From the NCBI GenBank assembly GCA_934454145.1, contig CAKSFT010000001.1, forward strand, positions 447,360-511,359: a DNA stretch of 64,000 bases, read 5' to 3'. The DNA is from an uncultured Clostridia bacterium (lineage in GTDB: Bacteria; Bacillota; Clostridia; UBA1381). Below, piece after piece: positions 26,585 to 35,938 of this stretch. A program made the translations under genes and the position numbers. The notes under the pieces are model-generated. The model was not told where the DNA came from and ran no database searches. It saw only the letters and a program-made list of their open reading frames with translations. The stretch's first letter is position 1; each line of letters opens with the position of its first letter.

Positions 26585-27781
26585 TTATCTGTCGTTCAGT
26601 GCCGCAATTCCCGGGAGTTCCTTTCCTTCCAGGAATTCCAGAGATGCGCCGCCGCCGGTTGAGATATGGGTCATTTTGTCACCCAGACCTGCCTGGTTTA
26701 CAGCCGCAACACTGTCACCGCCGCCGATGATTGTAGTTGCGTCAATCTCTGCCAAAGCCTGTGCAATTGCATTTGTACCTTTTGCAAAATTCGGCATTTC
26801 AAATACGCCCATAGGTCCGTTCCACACAACGGTCTTTGCGTCTTTTACGGCGTCTTTATAGAGGGCAATTGTCTTTTCACCGATGTCCAGCCCCTGCCAG
26901 CCGTCTTCAATGCAGCCTCTTTCAACGGTTTTGGAAGGTGCGTCATTTGCAAAATCCTTTGCAACAACAGTGTCTACGGGTATCAAAAGCTTCACACCCT
27001 TTGACTCTGCTTTTTCCATCATTTCTTTTGCATAGTCAAGATAATCTGCCTCCAAAAGCGAATCACCGACATTGCCGCCCATGGCTTTCATAAATGTGTA
27101 TGCCATGCCGCCGCCGATAATCAATGTATCAACCTTCTCGAGAAGATTGTTGATAACGGAAATTTTTGAAGATACCTTCGAGCCGCCGAGAATTGCAACA
27201 AAAGGTCTTTCGGGGTTGTTTACAGCATTGCCCAAAAATTCTATTTCCTTCTGAATCAGATATCCTGCCGCAGCGGTCTTGAGGTATTTTGTCACACCGA
27301 CATTTGAGCAATGCGCCCTGTGCGCCGTGCCAAATGCGTCATTTACAAATACATCTGCCAAAGAAGCCAATTCTTTGCTGAATTCGTCCTCATTCTTTGT
27401 TTCTTCTTTTCTGTAACGTGTGTTCTCCAGAAGGACAACATCGCCTTCTTTCATGTCTGCGACAGCCTTCTTTGCATTTTCTCCGACAACATTGTCGTCA
27501 GCCGCAAATACAACATCTTTCCCCAGCTTTTCGGAAAGCTTTTTCGCAACCGGTGCCAAAGACAATTCCGGCTTCGGCTCACCCTTCGGCTTGCCCATGT
27601 GCGAGCAAAGGATAACCTTTGCACCGTTATTTATAAGATATTTGATTGTCGGCAGTGCACCGTCAATACGCGTTTCGTCGGTGATATTCCTATTTTCATC
27701 CAACGGAACGTTAAAATCGCATCTTACAAGAACTCTTTTACCTTTAACTTCAATGTCCTCAACGCTTTTTTTGTTTAACAT
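26585..27781 (-). CDS. pgk: phosphoglycerate kinase
   Basis: The 398-residue two-domain kinase forms ATP from 1,3-bisphosphoglycerate. Visible signatures are the N-terminal RVLVRCDFNVPL, SHMGKPKGEP, the nucleotide-domain AILGGSKVSSK, and the C-terminal GGGDSVAAVNQAG with HISTGGGASLEFLEG. Length is typical. GAGGTG precedes ATG at 27781. It is the first gene of pgk-tpiA-gpmI; gap/GAPDH, usually upstream, is not here. Confidence 0.98.
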   Translation of the reverse strand: MLNKKSVEDIEVKGKRVLVRCDFNVPLDENRNITDETRIDGALPTIKYLINNGAKVILCSHMGKPKGEPKPELSLAPVAKKLSEKLGKDVVFAADDNVVGENAKKAVADMKEGDVVLLENTRYRKEETKNEDEFSKELASLADVFVNDAFGTAHRAHCSNVGVTKYLKTAAAGYLIQKEIEFLGNAVNNPERPFVAILGGSKVSSKISVINNLLEKVDTLIIGGGMAYTFMKAMGGNVGDSLLEADYLDYAKEMMEKAESKGVKLLIPVDTVVAKDFANDAPSKTVERGCIEDGWQGLDIGEKTIALYKDAVKDAKTVVWNGPMGVFEMPNFAKGTNAIAQALAEIDATTIIGGGDSVAAVNQAGLGDKMTHISTGGGASLEFLEGKELPGIAALNDR

Positions 27782-27848
27782 CTAAAACACCTCTTCATTT
27801 AGTTTGTTCCGGAGAACGCAAAATTCCAACATTACTCCGATTATCTAT

Positions 27849-27877
27849 ATTTTATCCTAAAACAGGAATTTTTTCAA
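27849..27877 (-). promoter_or_regulatory. pgk operon promoter
   Basis: Minus strand: TTGAAA (27872-27877), 17-base spacer, TAAAAT (27849-27854), about 65 bases before pgk. Confidence 0.65.
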
Positions 27878-27906
27878 GTAGTTTAGTGCATTTTATTAAA
27901 ATTTTG

Positions 27907-28413
27907 TCAAAAAAATATCTTACATACCGCAATGCTTGCAAAAAGTCCTACAATATCGCCAAAAACCGCTGCCGGCACCGCTCTTTTTGTATATTTTACC
28001 TTTGTTTTGGAAAAGTATACGGTAAGTGTATAAAATGTGGTTTCGCATGAACCCATCATCACCGACGCCGTCAGCCCCGAAAGGCTGTCCGGCCCGTGAT
28101 TTTTCAGTATATCTGTCAAAACCCCCAGCGCACCGCTGCCTGACAGCGGACGCACCAGACCCAAAAGCACCACATCACTGCTTATCCCGATTTTCCCGAC
28201 AAGCGGCGCGGCAATGCTCATCAATCCCTCCAAAGCCCCGGACGCGCGCAGCATTGACACCGCCGTCATGATAGCAAGCATCGGCGGAAAAATATTAAAC
28301 AGCATACTCAGCCCATTTTTTGCGCCTTCGGAAAAGCCTTCATAAACGGGCGTTTTCTTCAGCAGTGCAAAGACCACAATGGCTGTGATAAACCCCGGCA
28401 CAGCAAAACTCAT
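27907..28413 (-). CDS. spmB: spore maturation protein B
   Basis: The 168-residue multi-pass membrane protein carries the nucleoside-recognition (Gate) domain, seen as PPMLAIMTAVSMLRASGAL and a C-terminal GSCETTFYTLTVYF stretch typical of SpmB. SpmA and SpmB affect spore core dehydration in Bacillus. Its ATG overlaps the spmA stop as ATGA, so the two are translationally coupled. A longer frame to 28599 lies wholly inside spmA and is not used. Confidence 0.93.
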   Translation of the reverse strand: MSFAVPGFITAIVVFALLKKTPVYEGFSEGAKNGLSMLFNIFPPMLAIMTAVSMLRASGALEGLMSIAAPLVGKIGISSDVVLLGLVRPLSGSGALGVLTDILKNHGPDSLSGLTASVMMGSCETTFYTLTVYFSKTKVKYTKRAVPAAVFGDIVGLFASIAVCKIFF

Positions 28414-28991
28414 ACGCTTTTCCTCCGCCGAATCATAAATTTCATCATCAGGACAGACGCCGCAAGCGCCGCGGCAGAGGCAATCCACACCGGCAGCATA
28501 ACCGCCCCCGGCGAGGCAGAGCCGGCGGCGCTGCGGAGTGCCATGACAGTGGTCGGTATGACCTGCAAAGATGCCGTGTTGATTACCACAAACATACACA
28601 TCTCATCACTTGCGTATGGGGAATATCCGTTTCTCCGGTCAAGCTCGGTCATGGCGTCAATGCCGGCCGGGGTCGCCGCGTTGCCCATGCCCATAATATT
28701 TGCCACGATGTTCATGCTGATGTGCGAAAACGCCCTGTCCTCTGCCGGAAGCCCAGGGAAAATAAAGCGCACAGCCGGGCGTATCACCCTTGCAAGAATT
28801 TTGGAAAAACCGCTTTTTTCCGCCAGTTTCAAAATCCCTGTCCAAAAACAAAACACGCCCGCCATTGCGACAACGGATTCCACCGCGCCCTGTGCGCCCG
28901 AAAAAGCGGCGGCAACAGTCGCGTCAAGCCTCCCGTTTACTGCCCCGAAAACAAGTGCAACAATGATAAGAACCGGCCATATATAATTCAT
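28410..28991 (-). CDS. spmA: spore maturation protein A
   Basis: The 193-residue membrane protein has about five hydrophobic helices and the Gate-domain pattern NIMGMGNAATPAGIDAM with the conserved VVINTASLQVIPTTVMALR. It pairs with SpmB. Family knowledge links spmAB to spore heat resistance; the window also has a SpoIIQ-like protein, so sporulation capacity is plausible. GAGAGGGG lies upstream of the ATG. It follows the DUF2752 gene by about 50 bases. Confidence 0.93.
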   Translation of the reverse strand: MNYIWPVLIIVALVFGAVNGRLDATVAAAFSGAQGAVESVVAMAGVFCFWTGILKLAEKSGFSKILARVIRPAVRFIFPGLPAEDRAFSHISMNIVANIMGMGNAATPAGIDAMTELDRRNGYSPYASDEMCMFVVINTASLQVIPTTVMALRSAAGSASPGAVMLPVWIASAAALAASVLMMKFMIRRRKSV

Positions 28992-29044
28992 AACAACACA
29001 TCCCCTCTCAAGGATATATATATTATGAAAAATTTTTTTCTATG

Positions 29045-29422
29045 TTAAACGCGCAAAATATTTCTGACAATTCCCCACACGACAACCGCCGCCGCGCCGC
29101 CTATGTCAAACCAATCAAACCGCTTTTTTATAAACTCCCCTTCGCGTATATATGTCAGAGAAAAATCCGCATACAGCTTTATGATATAAGCCCAGATAAA
29201 CAAAATAAACGGATTGTACCCCCACGCTCCGCGAAAGTCCAGCGTCAAAAGCCGCATAGTGGCACGCGTTGCGCCGCATGCCGGGCACTTAAGCCCCCTT
29301 GTCACAACGTTGAACACACACGGTATAAAAAGCCCCCTTGCGCGCAGAAACAGCAGCAGCGCAGCCAGGCACGCTGCTGCCGAAAATGTTATTACAACTA
29401 TTTTTACTGCCCTTTTCTTCAT
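29045..29422 (-). CDS. DUF2752-type small membrane protein
   Basis: The 125-residue protein has three hydrophobic segments (about 7-27, 68-85 and 105-122). Between the first two is KCPACGATRATMRLLTLDFRGAW, shown here as CPACGATR plus a following small-residue helix; this is the diagnostic DUF2752 motif. The function of the family is not known. Its ATG overlaps the TGA stop of the acyl-CoA synthetase (ATGA), which indicates coupled translation and one operon with spmAB. Confidence 0.8.
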   Translation of the reverse strand: MKKRAVKIVVITFSAAACLAALLLFLRARGLFIPCVFNVVTRGLKCPACGATRATMRLLTLDFRGAWGYNPFILFIWAYIIKLYADFSLTYIREGEFIKKRFDWFDIGGAAAVVVWGIVRNILRV

Positions 29423-31056
29423 TTTTTCTTTATATTCATACGTTTAATCTTTTTGGTTGTTGTTTTGTCAAATTCCGTTTTTCTGAAACGTATTTTTTTC
29501 ACCTGCTTGTATCCTGCCAGACTTTTGTTTATCTCCTGGACATCATTCTTTATCTGCTCTTTCACTGCGTCGAGGTTTTCCTCCGCGTCGGAATATATTT
29601 CCGCCACAATCATGTCATCGTCCTGATACACCACAACCTCTGTGACATTTTCAACCGCAAGAATCAGGGTTTCGATTTCCTCGGGGTAAACATTCTTGCC
29701 GTTGTCCAGAATGATAAGATTTTTCTTTCTCCCCGTGATGGACAAAAATCCGTCATCAAGCTTGCCGATGTCCCCGGTGTTGAACCAGCCGTCTTTCATG
29801 ACCTTTGCCGTTTCCTCCGGCTTTTTATAATATCCCAGCATGACAATGTCGCCCTTGACCCAGATTTCGCCCTCTCCGTCAGAGCCGGGATTTTCAATCT
29901 TGACTTCGACATTCGGAATCGGGTTTCCGACAGTGCCGTACTTGATGTTGTTGTTTCTGTTCAGAGAAACAATCGGCGAACATTCCGTGATTCCGTAACC
30001 GTTTATTATGGTTATCCCGAGGTCGTCAAAGCCCTTCATATACTTATCGGAAATCGGCGCGCCTCCCGATATTATCATCTCAAGGTTTCCGCCAAAATTG
30101 TCTATGACAGACTTGAAAAACTTTTTCCTCATATCGATGCCGACAGCCCTCAGGGCATTGCTGGTTTTTATGAGTGCCTTAAAAGCCTTTGTTTTCCCCT
30201 TCTTGTCAACAGCTTTCCATATGTTTTTATAAAAATTCTCCACAAAAAGCGGCACCATGGAAACATGCTTCGGTTTTGCTTCCTGTATGTCCCTCAAAAC
30301 ATTTTTCAGACTGCTGTTTATAAAAATCGAATGTCCCATCCAAAGCTGACATATGACACTCGCCATAAAGCCGAAAGTATGGTTAAGCGGCAGAATTGCC
30401 ACAGTTGTGTCGGGGATTATCATGCATGACATGCTGTAGTATGCATCACTTGCCAGGTTTTTGTGAGAAAGCATAACTCCCTTAGGGTCGCCCGTGGTCC
30501 CCGAGGTGTATATTATCGCACAGACCGCTTCTTCGTCTATTTCCTCTGTTTTCAGGGTTCCGTCCTCTGCCTTCAAAAATTCTCTGCCCTCTCCGATAAC
30601 ATTTTCAAATTCATCAATGCACACAAATTTTTCCGTCGAAACACCGATTTCCTTTATTTCCTCAACGCATTTTTCTTTTGCCGCAGAATAAACCATGATA
30701 ACACTTTCGCTGTCATTTAAAAGCACGCTGATTTCCGCCGGCTTGAGTTCCTTGTCAATGGGGATAATTATGTTGCCGCTGTTTGCCACAGCAAAATATG
30801 TGACAATCCATTCATAGCTGTTTTCTCCCAAAACCGCTATTCTTTTTCCGTGTCTTATATCTTTTTTAAAAAGATATGCCATAAAAGAATCCACGTCATG
30901 TTTCAGGCGTGCAAATGAAACATCAATAATTTGGTCGCCTTTTCTGTACCTGAATGCCGTCTTGTCTTTATATTCACTTGCGCCATAATCAATCAATTCT
31001 TTCAGATTTTTAAGATGTGCCCTTTGCACATGTTGTTCAGGAATTTTCTTTACCAA
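29419..31056 (-). CDS. AMP-forming long-chain acyl-CoA synthetase
   Basis: The 545-residue product has the ANL-superfamily P-loop IIYTSGTTGDPKGVMLSHKN, the A5 motif NGYGITECSP and the A8 hinge GWFNTGDIGKLDDGFLSITG followed by GRKKNLIILDNGKNVYPEEIE. These enzymes activate carboxylic acids as acyl-AMP and transfer them to CoA. The C-terminal lysine region is present. I start at TTG 31056 because AAAGGGTGA precedes it and homology begins there; the longer frame upstream lacks family sequence. The acyl chain length cannot be read from the sequence. It leads the operon with DUF2752-spmA-spmB. Confidence 0.88.
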   Translation of the reverse strand: MVKKIPEQHVQRAHLKNLKELIDYGASEYKDKTAFRYRKGDQIIDVSFARLKHDVDSFMAYLFKKDIRHGKRIAVLGENSYEWIVTYFAVANSGNIIIPIDKELKPAEISVLLNDSESVIMVYSAAKEKCVEEIKEIGVSTEKFVCIDEFENVIGEGREFLKAEDGTLKTEEIDEEAVCAIIYTSGTTGDPKGVMLSHKNLASDAYYSMSCMIIPDTTVAILPLNHTFGFMASVICQLWMGHSIFINSSLKNVLRDIQEAKPKHVSMVPLFVENFYKNIWKAVDKKGKTKAFKALIKTSNALRAVGIDMRKKFFKSVIDNFGGNLEMIISGGAPISDKYMKGFDDLGITIINGYGITECSPIVSLNRNNNIKYGTVGNPIPNVEVKIENPGSDGEGEIWVKGDIVMLGYYKKPEETAKVMKDGWFNTGDIGKLDDGFLSITGRKKNLIILDNGKNVYPEEIETLILAVENVTEVVVYQDDDMIVAEIYSDAEENLDAVKEQIKNDVQEINKSLAGYKQVKKIRFRKTEFDKTTTKKIKRMNIKKK

Positions 31057-31093
31057 AATAATCACCCTTTCACAAAAATAAATAACTTTATAT

Positions 31094-31122
31094 ATTTTAT
31101 CACAAAATTTTGATTTTAACAA
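31094..31122 (-). promoter_or_regulatory. promoter of the acyl-CoA synthetase-spmAB operon
   Basis: Minus strand: TTGTTA (31117-31122), 17-base spacer, TAAAAT (31094-31099), about 40 bases before the TTG start. Confidence 0.6.
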
Positions 31123-31204
31123 GATATTTTTGGCAATTTTTAAACATTTGCACTTTGTGTTGACTTTTATGCACCACGATACCATACCGCACCAAGACAA
31201 AATA

Positions 31205-31242
31205 AGGAGATGTAAAAAACTCCAAAGTTTTTTACATCTCCT
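31205..31242 (-). terminator. intrinsic terminator of the radical SAM gene
   Basis: A 17-bp perfect stem, AGGAGATGTAAAAAACT (31205-31221) against 31226-31242, with a four-base loop. On the minus strand it is followed by TTATTTTGT. Its stem overlaps the stop codon of the radical SAM gene. It ends the transcript running from the purine operon. Confidence 0.85.
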
Positions 31243-32182
31243 ATTTTTCACTTTTGTCCCCCTGGCAACAATTGCGCCACACCATTTCTTTGTCAATCTC
31301 GTTCAGGACGACAAATTTCTTCAGGCTCCACAAAGGGGCAATCAAAGCATCTCTTCCCCCGTCCCCCGTGAGGCGTTGTATAACTATATCCTCCGGCAAA
31401 ATTTCCAGCATGTCCACAATTATATTTACATATTCATCTCTTGAAAGCACATCAAATTCACCTCGGGCATACTGCTCTGCCAAAACCGTGTCTTTGAGGA
31501 CATGCAAAAGATGCAGTTTTACGCTGTGCGGCTTCAGCCTTGCGACAACTCTTGCGCTTTCCTTCATCATCTCGGGCGTTTCCCCCGGCAGTCCGACAAT
31601 CAGATGAATACATACGTCAATGTTTCTCTGCCTCAGCTTTTCATATCCCTCCAAAAATTCCGCATAGGTATGGCAACGGTTGATTTTCTCACCCGTTTCA
31701 TCAAAAACCGACTGTAAGCCCAACTCAACGATAAGCGATGTCCGCCCGTTCAGTTTGCTCAGATAATCCAGCACATCGTCCCCCAGGCAGTCCGCGCGTG
31801 TGGCAATGCTGATGCCCACCACATTTTCCTCACACAACACAGGCTCAAACCGTTTTTTCAGGTTTTCCACACTGTCATAGGTGTTTGTATTTGCCTGGAA
31901 ATACGCTATATACTTTGCTTTCGGCCATTTCTTGTGCATGCGCTGTTTTACTTCATAAAACTGCTCTGTTATGCTTTCGCCCGGGTCCCCGGCAAAGTCG
32001 CCGCTCCCCATGGAAGAACAGTATGTGCACCCCCCAAAGCCCTTTGTACCGTCTATGTTCGGGCATGTAAAGCCGCCGTTGAGTGAAACCTTAAACACCT
32101 TTGTGCCGAATTTGTGACGCAAATAATAATTCCATGTATGATATCTCTTGTTGTCATCAGAATATTTAAAGTTATTTTCCAT
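31241..32182 (-). CDS. TIGR01212-family radical SAM protein
   Basis: The 313-residue protein starts NKRYHTWNYYLRHKFG and has the iron-sulfur motif C-x11-C-x2-C in GGFTCPNIDGTKGFGGCTYC, specific to the TIGR01212/YhcC family. Family features VELGLQSVFDETGEKINRCH and LHLIVGLPGET-like glycine motifs are present. The reaction of this family is not established. ATG 32182 matches the family N-terminus although its ribosome site is weak; TTG 32212 has AAAAGGA upstream and is an alternative. It lies 66 bases after purL and probably shares its transcript. Confidence 0.87.
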   Translation of the reverse strand: MENNFKYSDDNKRYHTWNYYLRHKFGTKVFKVSLNGGFTCPNIDGTKGFGGCTYCSSMGSGDFAGDPGESITEQFYEVKQRMHKKWPKAKYIAYFQANTNTYDSVENLKKRFEPVLCEENVVGISIATRADCLGDDVLDYLSKLNGRTSLIVELGLQSVFDETGEKINRCHTYAEFLEGYEKLRQRNIDVCIHLIVGLPGETPEMMKESARVVARLKPHSVKLHLLHVLKDTVLAEQYARGEFDVLSRDEYVNIIVDMLEILPEDIVIQRLTGDGGRDALIAPLWSLKKFVVLNEIDKEMVWRNCCQGDKSEK

Positions 32183-32248
32183 TTTTCCCAAATCAACAAG
32201 GAGCCGCGGCAAAATGAATCCTTTTGCCAAAGCTCCCTGCCATGTCCT

Positions 32249-35200
32249 TTATTTGTAGTATTCAACCGCTGATTCAAACAGCCCCATGTCAAAGTTTCCT
32301 TCCACATTTTTGTAGAGTCCGTCTCCGATTCTTTCAGAGTGCCCCATTTTGCCGAAAACTCTGCCGTCGGGCGACAAAATCCCCTCAACCGCGGCATAAG
32401 AGCCGTTTGGATTGAAATTGATGTCCATGGTTGCTTTCCCGTCAAAGTCCACATACTGTGTCATAATCTGACCATTGTGCACAAGCTGTTTCAGGGTTTT
32501 CTCATCAGCGATAAACCTCCCCTCGCCGTGTGACACCGCAACCGTGTACACCTCTCCCGGCTTTGTCTTTGCAAGCCACGGCGAATTGCCGGACGCCACC
32601 CTGGTGCGGACAAGCTTGGACTGATGTCTTGCGATTGTGTTGAAGGTCAGCGTCGGTGAATTTTCGTCCGCGTCCATGACCTTTCCGTATGGCACAAGCC
32701 CCAGCTTTATGAGCGCCTGGAACCCGTTGCATATTCCTCCCATGAGTCCGTCCCTTTTTTCCAAAAGTTCTGTCACCGCGTCCTTTATGGCGCTGTTTCT
32801 GAAAAATGCCGTTATAAACTTTCCCGAGCCGTCCGGTTCGTCGCCGCCCGAAAATCCTCCCGGGATAAAGATTATCTGTGATTCTTTCACTCTCTTTGCA
32901 AAGTTCTCCACAGATTCGGCAATTCCCTTTGCGGACATGTTGTTTATGACAAAAATTTCTGCCGCGGCGCTGGCGTCGCGAAATACTTTTGCTGTGTCAT
33001 ATTCGCAGTTTGTCCCCGGGAACACCGGTATGAGCACCCTTGGTTTTGCCGCATGCACAGAAGAAGAAACGAGGTTTGATTTTTCACAGGTGATTGTCGC
33101 AATCTCTGCCGCATCGGTCTGCACATTGCAGGGATAAATCTTTTCCAGCTTTTCTTCATAAATTGTTTCCAGCTCCGCCATGTCAATTTCATCATTTTTG
33201 TATGACAGCGCATATTTTTTGCAGGTATAACCGATGAGTGTGCCGATGTCTGTGCTGTCAGTCATTTCAATGATAAATGCACCGTAATTATACTCGAAGA
33301 TTTCACGAATGTCAATATCATCGGCATATGAAAATCCGATTTTGTTGCCCAAGGACATCTTCAAAACCGCCTCGGCAATGCCGCCCATGGCGGGTGTATA
33401 AACCGCTGCCGCCTTCTTTTCCCTCACAAGCTTTGCCACGGTGTCAAACACCGACAAAAGCGATTCCGTAACAGGAAGGTTGTTTTCGTCATATTCCGGT
33501 TTCAAGAGTACAACCCTGCGATCCTCCTTCTTAAATTCCGGCGATACGATATTTTCGGTTTTGTCAACAGTAACCGCGAAAGAAACCAGCGTCGGCGGCA
33601 CATCAATGTTCTCAAAGGTTCCGCTCATCGAGTCTTTTCCGCCAATTGCGCCTATCCCCAGGTTCATCTGCGCACGGAATGCCCCAAGCAAAGCCGCCGC
33701 CGGTCTTCCCCAGCGTTTCGGGTCTTTCATGGGTTTCTCAAAATACTCCTGGAAGGTCAGATAAACCTGTGAAAAATCCGCACCTGCGGCAATTAGCTTT
33801 GACACAGACTCCACCACTGCCAGGTATGCGCCGTGATATGGGCTTTTTTCGGTTATAAACGGGTTGTAGCCCCACGCCATAAGCGAGCATGTGTCGGTGT
33901 GCCCGTCCCTGCGCGAGATTTTGTGCACCATTGCCTGTATCGGCGTTCTCTGATACTTCCCTCCAAACGGCATAAGCACGGTTCCTGCGCCGATTGTGGA
34001 ATCAAAGCGTTCCGAAAGTCCGCGCTTTGAGCATATATTCAAATCACCGGCAAGCTTTTTATATTCTCCGTAGAAATCATCACCGATTTCTTTTTCATAG
34101 CTTTTTGCCGGCTCACACTCCACGTCTATATGCTTTTGTGCGCCGTTGGAATTCAAAAATTCACGTGATATATTTACAATTTTCTTTCCGTTCCAGTTCA
34201 TCACAAGATATGGGTTGTCCCTGACAACCGCGACGACGGTCGCCTCAAGATTTTCGCTTTCGGCAAGCTCGCAAAAACGCTCTTTGTCCTTTGCCTCCAC
34301 GACAACCGCCATTCTTTCCTGTGATTCGCTTATCGCAAGCTCTGTGCCGTCCAGCCCGTCATATTTTTTCGGCACTGCATTCAAATCAATTTCAATGCCG
34401 TCGGCAAGCTCTCCTATTGCCACAGACACACCGCCGGCGCCGAAGTCATTGCAGCGCTTTATCAATTTGGACGCTTCCGCATTTCGGAAAAGCCTCTGGA
34501 GTTTTCTTTCCTCCGGCGCATTTCCCTTCTGCACCTCCGCACCGCAACTCTCAAGCGACTGCACATTGTGCGACTTTGACGACCCTGTCGCGCCGCCGCA
34601 GCCGTCACGCCCTGTTCTGCCGCCCAGCAGAATCACTATATCCCCGTCCGACGGGCGCTCGCGGCGCACATTTTCCTCGGGTGCCGCGGCAATCACCGCG
34701 CCTATCTCCATGCGCTTTGCAACATAACCATCATGATATATTTCGTCCACACACCCTGTTGCCAAACCAATCTGGTTGCCATAAGAACTGTAACCGTTCG
34801 CGGCAGTGGTGACAATTTTTCTTTGCGGAAGTTTACCGGGCAACGTTTCCGACACGGGTCTCAGCGGGTCTGCCGCGCCTGTCACGCGCATCGCCGCATA
34901 AACATAACTTCTGCCCGAAAGCGGATCGCGGATTGCGCCGCCGATGCATGTCGCCGCGCCGCCGAAGGGTTCGATTTCCGTCGGGTGGTTGTGGGTTTCG
35001 TTTTTAAACAGCAACAGCCATTTTTCGGTTTTTCCGTCTGCGTCCACGTCAATTTTGACGGTGCATGCGTTTATTTCTTCCGATTCGTCAAGTCTGTCAA
35101 GCTTTCCGTTTTTACGCAGGCTCTTCACCGCAATGGTTGCAATGTCCATCAGGTTTATCGGTTTTTTACGTTCCAGTTCCTCTCTGGTTTTCAGATATTC

Positions 35201-35938
35201 GTCATATGCCTTCTGCAAAAAACCGTCCTCAAACCTGATGCTGTCTATCGTTGTCAAAAATGTGGTGTGGCGGCAATGGTCCGACCAGTATGTGTCAATC
35301 ATCTTGATTTCCGTAATTGTCGGGTCGCGCTTTTCCGCCGCAAAATAATCACGGCAAAAACAAATGTCATCTATATCCATTGCCAATCCGTTGTCGGCGA
35401 TAAACTTCTCAAGCCCCTCTTTTGAAAGCCTGCAGAACCCGTTCAGCGTGCGCACCGTTTCGGGGATATCATAGTTGATTTTCAGTGTTTTCACCTCGTC
35501 AAGCGACGCTTCTCTCGCCTCGACAGGGTTAATGACATATTTTTTTATTGTTTCAATCTCTTCTTTCGAAAGTTCCCCTTCCAGGACATAGATTTTTGCC
35601 GTCCTGACAGTCGGGCGCTCTCCTTTTGAAATTATCTGTATACATTCTGCGGCGGAATTTGCCCTTTGGTCAAACTGCCCCGGCAGATATTCCACCCCAA
35701 AGACCGCGGCGTTGCCTGCCTCCGGAGTATCCGACACCGTGTCCACCTGAGGCTCAGAAAACACCGTAAGCTTTGCGGATTCAAAAAGCTCCCTGTCCAG
35801 GTTTTCCGCGTCATATCTGTTTATAATGCGCAGCCCCGTCAAACTCTTTATCCTCAGAATTTTTACAATATCATTCTTCAGCGCCTTTGCCTCGTGCGCA
35901 AACTGCGGCTTTTTTTCCACATAAACTCTGTATACCAT
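32249..35938 (-). CDS. purL: phosphoribosylformylglycinamidine synthase, large single-chain form
   Basis: The 1229-residue enzyme converts FGAR to FGAM with glutamine and ATP. N-terminal and central synthetase domains show NETHNHPTEIEPFGGA and GGRTGRDGCGGATGSSK. The C-terminal glutaminase (about residues 960-1229) shows PGTNCEYDTAKVF and the nucleophile cysteine in GGICNGFQALIKLG. This is the fused Clostridial/proteobacterial type, so no purS or purQ is needed and none is present. ATG 35938 overlaps the purD stop by one base (TGATG), with GGAGGTG upstream. It is the last purine gene of the operon. Confidence 0.97.
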   Translation of the reverse strand: MVYRVYVEKKPQFAHEAKALKNDIVKILRIKSLTGLRIINRYDAENLDRELFESAKLTVFSEPQVDTVSDTPEAGNAAVFGVEYLPGQFDQRANSAAECIQIISKGERPTVRTAKIYVLEGELSKEEIETIKKYVINPVEAREASLDEVKTLKINYDIPETVRTLNGFCRLSKEGLEKFIADNGLAMDIDDICFCRDYFAAEKRDPTITEIKMIDTYWSDHCRHTTFLTTIDSIRFEDGFLQKAYDEYLKTREELERKKPINLMDIATIAVKSLRKNGKLDRLDESEEINACTVKIDVDADGKTEKWLLLFKNETHNHPTEIEPFGGAATCIGGAIRDPLSGRSYVYAAMRVTGAADPLRPVSETLPGKLPQRKIVTTAANGYSSYGNQIGLATGCVDEIYHDGYVAKRMEIGAVIAAAPEENVRRERPSDGDIVILLGGRTGRDGCGGATGSSKSHNVQSLESCGAEVQKGNAPEERKLQRLFRNAEASKLIKRCNDFGAGGVSVAIGELADGIEIDLNAVPKKYDGLDGTELAISESQERMAVVVEAKDKERFCELAESENLEATVVAVVRDNPYLVMNWNGKKIVNISREFLNSNGAQKHIDVECEPAKSYEKEIGDDFYGEYKKLAGDLNICSKRGLSERFDSTIGAGTVLMPFGGKYQRTPIQAMVHKISRRDGHTDTCSLMAWGYNPFITEKSPYHGAYLAVVESVSKLIAAGADFSQVYLTFQEYFEKPMKDPKRWGRPAAALLGAFRAQMNLGIGAIGGKDSMSGTFENIDVPPTLVSFAVTVDKTENIVSPEFKKEDRRVVLLKPEYDENNLPVTESLLSVFDTVAKLVREKKAAAVYTPAMGGIAEAVLKMSLGNKIGFSYADDIDIREIFEYNYGAFIIEMTDSTDIGTLIGYTCKKYALSYKNDEIDMAELETIYEEKLEKIYPCNVQTDAAEIATITCEKSNLVSSSVHAAKPRVLIPVFPGTNCEYDTAKVFRDASAAAEIFVINNMSAKGIAESVENFAKRVKESQIIFIPGGFSGGDEPDGSGKFITAFFRNSAIKDAVTELLEKRDGLMGGICNGFQALIKLGLVPYGKVMDADENSPTLTFNTIARHQSKLVRTRVASGNSPWLAKTKPGEVYTVAVSHGEGRFIADEKTLKQLVHNGQIMTQYVDFDGKATMDINFNPNGSYAAVEGILSPDGRVFGKMGHSERIGDGLYKNVEGNFDMGLFESAVEYYK

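Noticed and set aside
28414..28599. N-terminal extension of spmB
   Set aside because: The extra 62 codons lie inside spmA in another frame and do not resemble SpmB; the ATGA overlap at 28410-28413 marks the true start.
29338..30429. 363-codon plus-strand frame opposite the acyl-CoA synthetase
   Set aside because: Shadow of a gene with all ANL-family motifs; no start signal.
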